A stretch of 64,000 nt of DNA from CAIMUS01 sp046347625 (GTDB lineage: Bacteria; Pseudomonadota; Gammaproteobacteria; Competibacterales; Competibacteraceae): assembly GCA_046347625.1 (NCBI GenBank), contig JAXMFU010000003.1, positions 558,001-622,000 on the forward strand. Direction: 5' to 3'. Below, piece after piece: positions 35,186 to 42,740 of the stretch. Within the stretch, counting starts at the first letter, position 1, and each line of letters starts with the position of its first letter. The translations under genes and the position numbers were made by a program. The notes beneath the pieces were generated by a model that saw only the letters and a program-made list of their open reading frames with translations, ran no database searches and was not told the origin of the DNA.

Positions 35186-36209
35186 TTAACGGTGTGTTCT
35201 CCAGGTTAAGCCTCGGTGGCTCGGTATAAGGGCCGCTCACCGGTTCCACTAATAACGCCCGCCAATGCAGCGCCGCGGTGGCACTACGCTTGGCTTCGAT
35301 ATCATGGTAGATAAGCTCCGCCTGCTTAAGGCTAACGCCCAGTTCTGTCGCCAGCGCAGTGGCCGGCTCGCCGCTGTTATAGGCCAGCAGAGCAATATCC
35401 ATCTTGTCGTAGGGCAGATCGAAATAAAACTCATCCTGACCTTGCGCCATGCTGTAGGTGTCGGTGGTAGGCTGGGCATTGCAAATTTCTTCGGGCAATT
35501 TTAAATACCGCGCCAATGCATATACCTGGGTTTTGTACAAATGGGCAATCGGTTTAAGATCGGCCGAGCCGTCGCCGTTCTTTACAAAGAAACCCTGGTC
35601 GTATTCCAGCCGATTGGGCGTGCCGACCACTGCATAATTCAGCCGTTCGGCATGGAAATACTCCAGCATTTTGCGAACCCGCTGTTTGAAGTTGGTGGCG
35701 GCGACTATCTGGAGGTAGTTTTTCGGATCGAGCCGGGCCTCGAACACCCGGCCATCGGGCGACTGTACCACCAGCTTGAAATAGTTGAACCGCCCTGCCA
35801 ATCCACCGGCAATCACGATTTTGTTTTTCCAATCGGCGGCATAGCCCGGGAAGATGGCGCGAATGGCCGCATCGCGCCAGCGATAGCAGCCCAGGGCTTC
35901 CAGCGTCGGCGCAATGTCGAATTGCTCGTAGGTAATGCCAAGCTGTTCGGTAACCAGATGGCCTCGGACGGTGCTTGCGGTGGAGGAATCCCGTTCGGGC
36001 AGCAATAAGCCGAATACACGCTCGCGCCCGATAGCCCGTACGGCCAGAGCACTGCATACAGCGCTATCCACACCGCCGGAAATAGCGACGACCAATCCAC
36101 GCCGTTTCAGATTCCGACTCAGCATCCAGCGAAGCCGTACAGCAATGCGTTCCACTTCCTGTGCAGGCTCGATTTGAAGCTGTCTGGCGATCCTCATCAT
36201 GCAAGCCAT
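35178..36209 (-). CDS. NAD synthase-like ATP pyrophosphatase in EPS cassette
   Basis: This is an N-type ATP pyrophosphatase of the NadE family. It has the P-loop VVAISGGVDSAVCSAL, GTPNRLEYDQGFFVKNGDG with the residues that bind NaAD and the metal in NadE, and KPIAHLYKTQVYALARYL. True NadE amidates nicotinic acid adenine dinucleotide with ammonia. No glutaminase domain is present. The start is most likely the ATG that overlaps the stop of the ligase gene by one base (TAATG); earlier Met codons would overlap the ligase by 58 bp. Lying between an AMP-ligase/ACP pair and an SGNH lipoprotein, it may amidate an adenylated acid for the polysaccharide rather than serve NAD synthesis. The family call is firm; that role is inference. 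Confidence 0.78.
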   Translation of the reverse strand: MACMMRIARQLQIEPAQEVERIAVRLRWMLSRNLKRRGLVVAISGGVDSAVCSALAVRAIGRERVFGLLLPERDSSTASTVRGHLVTEQLGITYEQFDIAPTLEALGCYRWRDAAIRAIFPGYAADWKNKIVIAGGLAGRFNYFKLVVQSPDGRVFEARLDPKNYLQIVAATNFKQRVRKMLEYFHAERLNYAVVGTPNRLEYDQGFFVKNGDGSADLKPIAHLYKTQVYALARYLKLPEEICNAQPTTDTYSMAQGQDEFYFDLPYDKMDIALLAYNSGEPATALATELGVSLKQAELIYHDIEAKRSATAALHWRALLVEPVSGPYTEPPRLNLENTPLNG

Positions 36210-36295
36210 TATCCGGTAAAAGCCAATGAAGGGATAAAGAATTGCGTTCTGGATGGGTGGCGGCAATCCTCATCGTGCAATCTTTTATCCGATAA
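36186..36295. repeat. Imperfect 34-bp direct repeat at ligase/NadE junction
   Basis: The segments 36186-36219 and 36262-36295 match at 28 of 34 positions, in the same orientation. The first covers the ligase stop and NAD-synthase-like start. The second is a copy read as the ligase tail (KRLHDEDCRH). The ancestral gene junction seems to have been duplicated, lengthening the ligase and leaving a decoy start. Confidence 0.6.
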
Positions 36296-37855
36296 CAGGG
36301 GAAAGTAATCGGCGGCGAGTGCTTTTTTATCGATCTTACCGTTGGCGTTTTTCGGCAGTTCGGGCAGACAGATAACCTGTCTAGGCATCATAAAGGCTTC
36401 GAGTTTCTCGCTGCACCACTTTTTGAGCCGGCTTTCGCTGAGTACGCTACCATCCAGCAGGCTGACAAAAGCCAGCACGGCCTGCCCTAACAGGGCGTCC
36501 GGCATACCGAGCACGGCGGCCTCACGGATACCAGGGATGTCATAGAGCACGGTCTCGACGTGGACAGGGCTGACTTTTTCGCCACAAGTCTTGATGATAT
36601 CGTCGCTACGCCCGATAAAATACAGGTAGCCGTCCTCATCGACAGTGAACAGATCGTGCGTGCACAGCAGACGCTCGCCGGGCAGTGGCCCGGGATCGAG
36701 CATCGTGGCGGTCTTCTCCGGCTGGTTCCAATAGCCGAGCATGACATGAGGACCTCGGACATAAAGCTTGCCGATCTCCCCCGGCTTGACCGGCCGGCCG
36801 TTGTCGTCCAGCACCCTTACTTCCGTCCCTGGAATGGGGATGCCCACCGATTCGGGTTTTTGCTCGATTTGCTCCGGGGGCAGATAGCTCACCCGCTTGC
36901 ACTCGGTCAGGCCATACATGCGGTAGATTTCTGCTTGTGGGAAAATTTCCTGCAACCGGGAATGAAAGCCGGCCGGTAAAGCGGCGCCGGCACTGGTAAT
37001 GCGCTTAACCTGAGGAAAGCACAGCGGCCTGGACGCATGCGTCGCCAGGAGCATCGCGAAGAGCGTGGGTACGCCCGGAAAGACAGTGATCGCTTCGGTT
37101 TGCAGGCGCTGGAAAAGCTGTGCCTGATAGGTAACCGAGGTTTCGAGCACCAGGGTGGCACCCAGATAGGTAGCCATCAGCAACTGGCCCAAACCGTAAT
37201 TGAAGCTCAACGGCAATACGCACAGGATCCGGTCGGCTTCCTCCAAGCGCTGATATTCCACCAGGCTCTGCACCGCGAACAGCAGAGATTGATGGGTGTG
37301 CATCACCCCCTTGGGTTCGCCGGTCGTGCCCGAGGTATAAATCAGCGCACAGAGATCCAAGGTAATATTGGCTGCAGGAGCCATCTCGACCGGCATGCCG
37401 GCCAGCGCCTGGTCGAAGCCAAGCATTCGAAAGTCGGCCTCGGCGGGCACTGTACCCGTTACGATTACCGTATCGAGTGCGTTCGTCCGCCTGACGGCGG
37501 GCAGAAAAACCCGCCGCAGGTGGCCTTCGGCAATCAGCACGGTGGCACCGCTGTCATTAAGGATATAAGCCAGTTTATCGGCTTTGGCCTGCGGGCCGAT
37601 CGTCACAAGGACGGCATCGGCCAGCAGGGTGCCGTAGAACGCTACCGCACAGCGCCAGGTGTTATCGAGAAAGATAGCGACCCGATCCCCGCGGCGTATA
37701 CCCAGCTGTTGCAGTCGGTTCGCCAACTGCACGCTATGCTGCCACAACCGGGCATAGCTGAGACGGTCCTGACCTGAAACAATAGCGGTTTTTTCAGAGA
37801 GACGCCCGGCACTATGCCGTAGCGTGTCCTGCAACAGGCGTGGTGGAGATAACAC
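36209..37855 (-). CDS. AMP-forming acyl ligase, XrtA-locus type
   Basis: This is a class I adenylate-forming enzyme. It has the phosphate loop ALIYTSGTTGEPKGVMHTHQ, the YRMYGLTECKRVSYLPPE adenine motif, GRSDDIIKTCGEKVSP at the hinge and the catalytic lysine in ELPKNANGKIDKKAL. It activates a carboxylic acid as acyl-AMP and should load it on the acyl carrier protein encoded just upstream, whose gene overlaps this one by 44 bp. Members of this type recur in exosortase-A polysaccharide loci. The start is a GTG. The last 25 residues after the catalytic lysine region look like an extension created by a 34-bp direct duplication at the 3' end. The acid substrate is unknown. Confidence 0.84.
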   Translation of the reverse strand: MLSPPRLLQDTLRHSAGRLSEKTAIVSGQDRLSYARLWQHSVQLANRLQQLGIRRGDRVAIFLDNTWRCAVAFYGTLLADAVLVTIGPQAKADKLAYILNDSGATVLIAEGHLRRVFLPAVRRTNALDTVIVTGTVPAEADFRMLGFDQALAGMPVEMAPAANITLDLCALIYTSGTTGEPKGVMHTHQSLLFAVQSLVEYQRLEEADRILCVLPLSFNYGLGQLLMATYLGATLVLETSVTYQAQLFQRLQTEAITVFPGVPTLFAMLLATHASRPLCFPQVKRITSAGAALPAGFHSRLQEIFPQAEIYRMYGLTECKRVSYLPPEQIEQKPESVGIPIPGTEVRVLDDNGRPVKPGEIGKLYVRGPHVMLGYWNQPEKTATMLDPGPLPGERLLCTHDLFTVDEDGYLYFIGRSDDIIKTCGEKVSPVHVETVLYDIPGIREAAVLGMPDALLGQAVLAFVSLLDGSVLSESRLKKWCSEKLEAFMMPRQVICLPELPKNANGKIDKKALAADYFPLLSDKRLHDEDCRHPSRTQFFIPSLAFTG

Positions 37856-38165
37856 TTAAAGCCTCTAACGTTATGGTATCTTGGGTTATGCTGTTTGGAA
37901 GATTATTGCGTAAAGAAGGCAGGCCGCGCTTGCATTCTATGAATGCGACCAGCCGATTTATAGAATCGAGGTTTTCCGGCAGCATTTCATCTTCGCTGAC
38001 TTTGAAGCCAAAACTCTCTTCAATGAAATAGGCGATTTCCAGGGCGTTAAGCGAATCGATAATACCCATGGCCAGAAAAGAGTCATCATCCTGTAGAATC
38101 GATTCATCATCGGTAAACAGCAGATTCTCCAGAATGTAGCGGCGGACGGTCTGCTTAATGCTCAT
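37812..38165 (-). CDS. Acyl carrier protein
   Basis: This is a small acidic four-helix carrier protein. Ser38 in MGIIDSLNALEIAYF is the expected 4'-phosphopantetheine attachment site, in a D-S-L context. The second half (FGFKVSEDEMLPENLDSINRL) matches the ACP fold. At 117 residues it is longer than AcpP, because the C-terminal 35 residues form an extra tail that overlaps the ligase gene. It would carry the acyl or aminoacyl group activated by the ligase. The preceding amidotransferase gene ends 12 bp upstream, so all are in one transcript. Confidence 0.86.
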   Translation of the reverse strand: MSIKQTVRRYILENLLFTDDESILQDDDSFLAMGIIDSLNALEIAYFIEESFGFKVSEDEMLPENLDSINRLVAFIECKRGLPSLRNNLPNSITQDTITLEALSVISTTPVAGHATA

Positions 38166-38177
38166 GACAAATCCTCC

Positions 38178-40142
38178 TTAAGCAAACGAGACGGTGTTCA
38201 TCTCGTGGGTGATTGGAAAAAAGCTTTCGATAAAATGATAATGCCACAATTGGGTGGAGAGAATACCCACCAACGCCATATTGTCTTTGTAACTGAGTGC
38301 GCCCCCACGGCGCGCCTTGCCAAGCAGAAAGCCGACCTTGGCCGCATCGAAATAGCCGTAACGCTTGAGTTTTTCTGCGCTCAGCAGTTCATCCACATAA
38401 GCCGGCGGCCGGTTGGAAAAGAAGGCCGGACTATCCGGCGCACGGTAAGGTTGTTTGGGCCGATCGAGAATTCGCTTCGGCAGATAGGCCATCATGGTCT
38501 GCTTGAGCAGAAATTTTTCATTCAGGACACGCATTTTCAGCCGTGGGTGCAATCGATTGGCGAATTCGATCACCCGATGATCCAAAAAGGGAAACCGCCC
38601 TTCCACCGAATTGGCCATCAACATGCGATCACCTTGAGAGCACAGCAAGTAGCCACTCAGCAGTGTTTTGGCTTCCAGATATTGGGCGCGGTTGAAAGCA
38701 TGCCAGCGACCGAAAGCGGCCGGTAATTGCTCTATCAGCCGCTCGGCGGCATCATCGCGCAGGGCCGCCTTGAGTTCGGTGGAGAAAAACTGCTTGCATT
38801 GCGCGGTGGTAAACCAACGGGTGAGATGGCTGAAGCCGGGCTGGTGTCGATCTTCCAGGCCGATGCCATAAAAATGGCGCAAATAGGTTTTTCCCTGGGC
38901 ATTGGCCGTTTCCAGCCAGGGATACAGCGCCTTGAGCAGCAGGGGGCGCCATTCCGATTGCGGGTTGTGGGCCCAGAACTGCCGGATCTTGGTTTCCTTG
39001 AACAAGTCATAGCCACCAAGGACCTCATCGGCGCCTTCGCCGGTCAGGACCACTTTGTACCCGGCACTGCGCACCAGACCGGACAGCAAGCGCATCGGCG
39101 CGGGCGCGGTGCGCAGAATCGCGGTCTCGGTATGGCGGATCGTGTCGAGGAAGAGTTCGGCAATATCCTGGTTGCGGCAGAAAATACGACGGTGCTCCAC
39201 CCCCAGATGGTCGACCAACTGCTGTTGGAAAGCGGATTCATCGAGGGTAGGTTCCTCGAACCCGAGGGAGAACGTTTTCAGAGCCGCCGTCGAGTGGCGC
39301 CGGATCAAGGCTACCAGGGTGGACGAATCCAGGCCGCCGGAGAGATAGGCGCCGACCGGCACATCCGCCCGCAGGCGAATACGGGTGGCGTCGGCCAATA
39401 CTTCATAAAGGCGTTCGCTTAATTCGGCGACCGCGCCGGTAAGGTAATCATCGCTCTCCGGGAAGTGCCAATCCCAATAGCTGGTTTCGTGCAAGCCGTT
39501 CCGATCCAGCACCAGCATACGGCCGGGGGGCACCTCGAAGATGTCCTCGAACAGGGTATTGGGACTGGCCGGTGCCCAGAACGTGAAAATCTGATCCAGT
39601 GCCGGCGGCGATAGCCGTGGCGCGGTCGGCAACAGGGCCAGGATGGCCTTGATTTCCGAAGCGAACAGTACCTGGTCTCCCCGGCGGCTATAGAACAAGG
39701 GCAGAATGCCGACACGATCCCGGATTAACAGCAGGCGGCCGCGCCTGGAATCCCACAGCGCAATGGCAAACTGACCGTTCAGGTGCTGCACGAAATCATC
39801 GCCATATTGCTCATAGGCATGGACGATAACTTCGGTGTCGCTCTGGGTATAAAATTCGTGTCCCGCCGCCAGCAGCGTCCGGCGCAGTTCGAGGTAATTG
39901 AAGATCTCGCCGTTGAATGAGACCCACACGGTCCGGTCTTCGTTAGGCATCGGCTGGGCGCCACCGGCCGGATCGATGATACTCAGGCGGGCATGGCCCA
40001 GCCCTAAGCGGCCTTGGGGATCGAGATAGACCCCGGTGCCATCCGGACCGCGATGTGACAACCGCGACAACATCCGCTGCACGGCGGCGGCGATAAGCGG
40101 GGTTCCTGTTGCAAGAGCCGCGATGCCGACAACTCCACACAT
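38178..40142 (-). CDS. asnB: Asparagine synthase-like amidotransferase 2
   Basis: This is a second glutamine amidotransferase of the AsnB fold. Cys2 (MCGVVGIAAL), HRGPDGTGVY, FNGEIFNYLEL and DTEVIVHAYEQYGDD form the glutaminase domain. YLSGGLDSSTLVAL and TGEGADEVLGGYDLF form the ATP-dependent synthetase domain. At 654 residues it is close to the family norm, with an insertion after GGYDLF. It is only distantly similar to amidotransferase 1, so the two probably amidate different groups. Its position next to the ACP suggests it may act on an ACP-bound or adenylated acid. The XrtA-type deacetylase gene lies 15 bp upstream. Confidence 0.86.
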   Translation of the reverse strand: MCGVVGIAALATGTPLIAAAVQRMLSRLSHRGPDGTGVYLDPQGRLGLGHARLSIIDPAGGAQPMPNEDRTVWVSFNGEIFNYLELRRTLLAAGHEFYTQSDTEVIVHAYEQYGDDFVQHLNGQFAIALWDSRRGRLLLIRDRVGILPLFYSRRGDQVLFASEIKAILALLPTAPRLSPPALDQIFTFWAPASPNTLFEDIFEVPPGRMLVLDRNGLHETSYWDWHFPESDDYLTGAVAELSERLYEVLADATRIRLRADVPVGAYLSGGLDSSTLVALIRRHSTAALKTFSLGFEEPTLDESAFQQQLVDHLGVEHRRIFCRNQDIAELFLDTIRHTETAILRTAPAPMRLLSGLVRSAGYKVVLTGEGADEVLGGYDLFKETKIRQFWAHNPQSEWRPLLLKALYPWLETANAQGKTYLRHFYGIGLEDRHQPGFSHLTRWFTTAQCKQFFSTELKAALRDDAAERLIEQLPAAFGRWHAFNRAQYLEAKTLLSGYLLCSQGDRMLMANSVEGRFPFLDHRVIEFANRLHPRLKMRVLNEKFLLKQTMMAYLPKRILDRPKQPYRAPDSPAFFSNRPPAYVDELLSAEKLKRYGYFDAAKVGFLLGKARRGGALSYKDNMALVGILSTQLWHYHFIESFFPITHEMNTVSFA

Positions 40143-40157
40143 GGGTTTTATACCTGC

Positions 40158-41030
40158 TCAGACGCCGGCGAAAACACCGACGGTGCTGACCGTAGGCATT
40201 GGCAAACTCTTCAGGACAGCATCCACCGGTGCAAACTCGAAATCCTTCAGCAACCGGCGCAGCCTCGACTCGCAGCGGTGCAGATTCAGATAATGGCGAA
40301 AAGTCGATACCTTTCCGCTGCGAATGGGTGGCTGTTCCGGATCGATCTCCCAAGGATGCAGGTAAAAGATGAACGGCCACCCTGCCGCGTGATTGAGATG
40401 CGCCAGTGCCGCCCGGGTGAACCGATATGGATACAACCGGAAGTAACCACCCCCGGCAACAGGCAACCGCCAGCCCAGCACAGACCAGGTCGACGGTGGG
40501 AATTCGATAATCGTGCCGCTCGGCGTAATCAGCCGATAAGGCCAGCGGGGACTGCCGGGAATGCCATAGCGATCGTGATGGATCGGGAAGATACTGGAGT
40601 CATAGGCAAAGCCAAGCTCTGCCAGGATATTGATGGCCCACAGCGAGCGCTTGGTAATGGAATAACTGGCCGCCCGGTAGCCCAGGATCGGTCGCTGGGC
40701 TTGCTCCTCCAGACAGGCTTTGGCACGTATTGTCTCTTCCCGAAAAACCGCCGGTGTCTGCCGGTAGATCAACTGATGGGAATAACCATGACAGGCCACC
40801 TCGTGACCCTGCGCGGCGATCGCCCGCACCAGTCCGGGAAAACGTTCGGCCACCCAGCCCAGGACGAAGAAGGTCGCGTCGATGCCCCGCTCGGCAAACA
40901 GTTCGAGCAGTCGCTGCGTGTTGTGTTCGACCCGGGCAGGAAACCGATCCCAGGTGGCGGGATCGATCTGTCGGGAAAAGGCGGCGACGTGAAAGTAATC
41001 TTCCACATCGACCGTCATGGCATTGCGCAT
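40158..41030 (-). CDS. XrtA-locus polysaccharide deacetylase
   Basis: The enzyme has the signature MTVDVEDYFHVAAF at the start (the metal-binding Asp lies in VDVEDYF), VACHGYSHQL as the His motif, and YRAASYSITKRSLWA and STWSVLGWRLPVAGGGYF later. This subfamily is a marker of exosortase A polysaccharide loci. It would deacetylate an amino sugar. No signal peptide is visible, as usual for the subfamily. The Met at codon 5 fits the family start better than the first ATG. It is the first gene after the ops element, 58 bp downstream of it. Confidence 0.88.
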   Translation of the reverse strand: MRNAMTVDVEDYFHVAAFSRQIDPATWDRFPARVEHNTQRLLELFAERGIDATFFVLGWVAERFPGLVRAIAAQGHEVACHGYSHQLIYRQTPAVFREETIRAKACLEEQAQRPILGYRAASYSITKRSLWAINILAELGFAYDSSIFPIHHDRYGIPGSPRWPYRLITPSGTIIEFPPSTWSVLGWRLPVAGGGYFRLYPYRFTRAALAHLNHAAGWPFIFYLHPWEIDPEQPPIRSGKVSTFRHYLNLHRCESRLRRLLKDFEFAPVDAVLKSLPMPTVSTVGVFAGV

Positions 41031-41087
41031 CGTGATCCGTCCTCTATCATTATCAGCCGGCCTGGCGAATCATTGGCCGTTTGCAGG

Positions 41088-41099
41088 CACGCTACCGCC
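41088..41099 (-). promoter_or_regulatory. ops (JUMPstart) element
   Basis: The minus strand reads GGCGGTAGCGTG, identical to the 12-nt ops sequence that recruits RfaH to paused RNA polymerase. It is flanked by GCAGG and CCTGC (41099-41103 and 41083-41087 on the plus strand), which can pair around the element. It lies between the RfaH-like gene and the first structural gene of the locus, in the correct orientation. The match is seen directly; function is inferred from RfaH biology. Confidence 0.85.
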
Positions 41100-41157
41100 C
41101 TGCAAAGCACCGGCGTGCCTCGCATCGCAATAATTTGGCGGATTGCAGTCATACGCC

Positions 41158-41169
41158 CCGACATGTCGG
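41158..41169. promoter_or_regulatory. 12-bp perfect palindrome upstream of ops
   Basis: CCGACATGTCGG is a perfect palindrome between the antiterminator gene and the ops site. It could be an operator, or chance. No clear promoter is next to it. Confidence 0.25.
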
Positions 41170-41212
41170 AGCGGCAAGTTAAGACTCGATCGATACTGAC
41201 GGCGGTGTGCAG

Positions 41213-41713
41213 TTACGCCAGGCGCAGCAGATCGCGTTCGATGGTAATCTGGTTTTCCCTGCCCAGCATGTCGAGCAGAATAAGCACCCGTTCCCGGCCG
41301 GTTTCGGCTAGAAAGATGGCATTCAGGCCGGCCAGCGGGCCTTGATCGATGATGACTTTATCGCCGGACTTGAACAACGCCTCCTGGAACCGGTAGATGC
41401 CGGTATCGCGGTCGGCGGCAGACTTGAGCGATTCAATGATTTCATCGGGCACGATAGCCGGCTCCTGGGTAAAACGCACCAGCTCGCGCACGCCCGTGGT
41501 GTAGCGGATCGGACCGATGTTATCCCAGCCGAAGTGGAGATGTACGAACAGATAGTTGGGGAACAAGGGGTCGATAACTTCCATCCAATGACCACGGCGC
41601 CGCCGCGGCTGCTGAATAAGAGGCAAATAGACCTCGTAACCCTGACGCCGGAGGTGTTGCTCCGCTACCCGTTCCTTCCTTGGTTTAGTATGAACCAGAT
41701 ACCATCGCTTCAT
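41213..41713 (-). CDS. rfaH: RfaH-type transcription antiterminator
   Basis: This is a NusG paralogue specialised for long surface-polysaccharide operons. The NGN domain (1-100) has RWYLVHTKPRKERVAEQHL, IDPLFPNYLFVHLHF and TGVRELVRFTQEPAIVP, close in pattern to E. coli RfaH. The KOW domain follows (about 115-166) with FKSGDKVIIDQGPLAGLNAIF. RfaH binds the ops element exposed on the transcription bubble and keeps polymerase and ribosomes coupled. It is the first gene of the leftward locus and a perfect ops site lies 113 bp past its stop. It would therefore be made before the long transcript needs it. The 5' leader has a possible promoter and a 9-bp hairpin. Confidence 0.92.
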   Translation of the reverse strand: MKRWYLVHTKPRKERVAEQHLRRQGYEVYLPLIQQPRRRRGHWMEVIDPLFPNYLFVHLHFGWDNIGPIRYTTGVRELVRFTQEPAIVPDEIIESLKSAADRDTGIYRFQEALFKSGDKVIIDQGPLAGLNAIFLAETGRERVLILLDMLGRENQITIERDLLRLA

Positions 41714-41764
41714 TAATTAGCTCTTCCAAAATTCTCTTTTGCATTAAAAATGTTGAATTCAATG

Positions 41765-41800
41765 GCAACCATACCTGCTGCTGTTCTGTGTTATGGTTGC
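41765..41800 (-). promoter_or_regulatory. 9-bp hairpin in rfaH leader
   Basis: GCAACCATA (41765-41773) and TATGGTTGC (41792-41800) are perfect inverted repeats with an 18-nt loop, in the predicted 5' untranslated region of the rfaH-like gene. It could be an attenuator or mRNA-stabilising stem. Confidence 0.35.
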
Positions 41801-41813
41801 GAATCACGGTACA

Positions 41814-41866
41814 AATATAACTATTTTGCAACCCATTCAGTCAAGTAAGGGAAGCTTTTAAAGCTT
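41814..41866 (-). promoter_or_regulatory. Candidate sigma-70 promoter and palindrome for the EPS locus
   Basis: On the minus strand TTGACT (41839-41844) is followed after 19 bp by TATATT (41814-41819), or by less perfect hexamers at shorter spacing. Directly upstream lies the palindrome AAGCTTTTAAAGCTT (41852-41866), a possible operator. The site is about 100 bp before the rfaH-like start. The spacing is longer than ideal. Confidence 0.35.
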
Positions 41867-42385
41867 AAAGAAATCTTCATCACCGCTTCCAGCCAATAAT
41901 GGAAGTCCGGCACTAATGTTATAACTGACAAAAAATTAACGCATTAGGGAAATCTTTAGCGGTCCAGACAATAAAATGCTGTGGTCGTTTGTGTAATCGT
42001 ATTTCAGTAAAATCAAGCGATCTTTTTAGTTTAAAAAGCCATTTTTGATCAAGGTTATTCAACCTTTTGACGGCTGTCGTTAATCAATATCTTTAAAACT
42101 CTCAACCTTTCATGATTCCTGGCGGAAAGCCAATACTGATAAATGGTACCAGCCGGAGGCCGGCGGGCAGTACTACCACCCATCACAGCAGTGCAATGAA
42201 TGTGCAGGAAATTAACCAGAAGCGGCTTGGTCAAAAGGGCGTAACCAGGTATTCGCTTTCGCCTGGGCCCAGGTCGAGTAGCAACAGAGCAGTCGGTGGC
42301 AAGCGGGTGTCCACCCCTTGGCCGGCGTCTCATAAGCGCTGAGTGCGCTTGCTTATGTGATTGATAATTCAGAGGGTATACGACG
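41867..42385. other. Intergenic region between rfaH and small plus-strand gene
   Basis: I see no gene in this stretch. The right end holds a stem CATAAGC (42331-42337)/GCTTATG (42351-42357) with a 13-nt loop, 28 bp before the start codon of the next gene. GAGGG lies near that start. The rest is without clear structure. Confidence 0.45.
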
Positions 42386-42736
42386 ATGGCAAGCGATCTT
42401 AATACGACCAACCTGATCAAACATTATTTTAATATCTGTAATACCGCTCTGCTCCAACAGGAAAACAAGCTGATCTATAAAATCGCAATCGAGATCGTCA
42501 ACAGAGTGGCTTCCGGTGAGAACATTACGGTCGATGTCGTGGCTGAAGACGGCGCGCTGTTAGGCCGCTATAGTACTTATTTTAAAGACGGCCAATTCGG
42601 CCCCATTCGCGAGGGCGAGCATGAACCGGATGCACATTTCCGGCTCAGCCGGCCTTTTCTCGAGCAGGTGCTGGAAAATGCCGATACCTATATCCAGCAT
42701 CCTGAAAAACTGGACTGGAGTTGGCTTATCCCTTAA
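42386..42736 (+). CDS. Small protein of unknown function
   Basis: I do not recognise this 116-residue protein. It is soluble, acidic and has no signal peptide. The pattern is an N-terminal helix (NLIKHYFNICNTALLQQ), a strand pair around ENITVDVVAEDG and RYSTYFKDGQFG, and a C-terminal helix ending HPEKLDWSWLIP. Codon use is normal for the genome and a ribosome binding site (GAGGG) is present, so it is probably real. It converges with the histidine kinase gene, the two stops being four bases apart. Its divergent position upstream of rfaH is the only hint of context. Confidence 0.65.
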   Translation: MASDLNTTNLIKHYFNICNTALLQQENKLIYKIAIEIVNRVASGENITVDVVAEDGALLGRYSTYFKDGQFGPIREGEHEPDAHFRLSRPFLEQVLENADTYIQHPEKLDWSWLIP

Positions 42737-42740
42737 GTCC

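Noticed and set aside
42055..42420. Minus-strand frame upstream of the rfaH-like gene
   Set aside because: Low-complexity composition, overlaps the start of the small plus-strand gene, and there is no sensible ribosome binding site.
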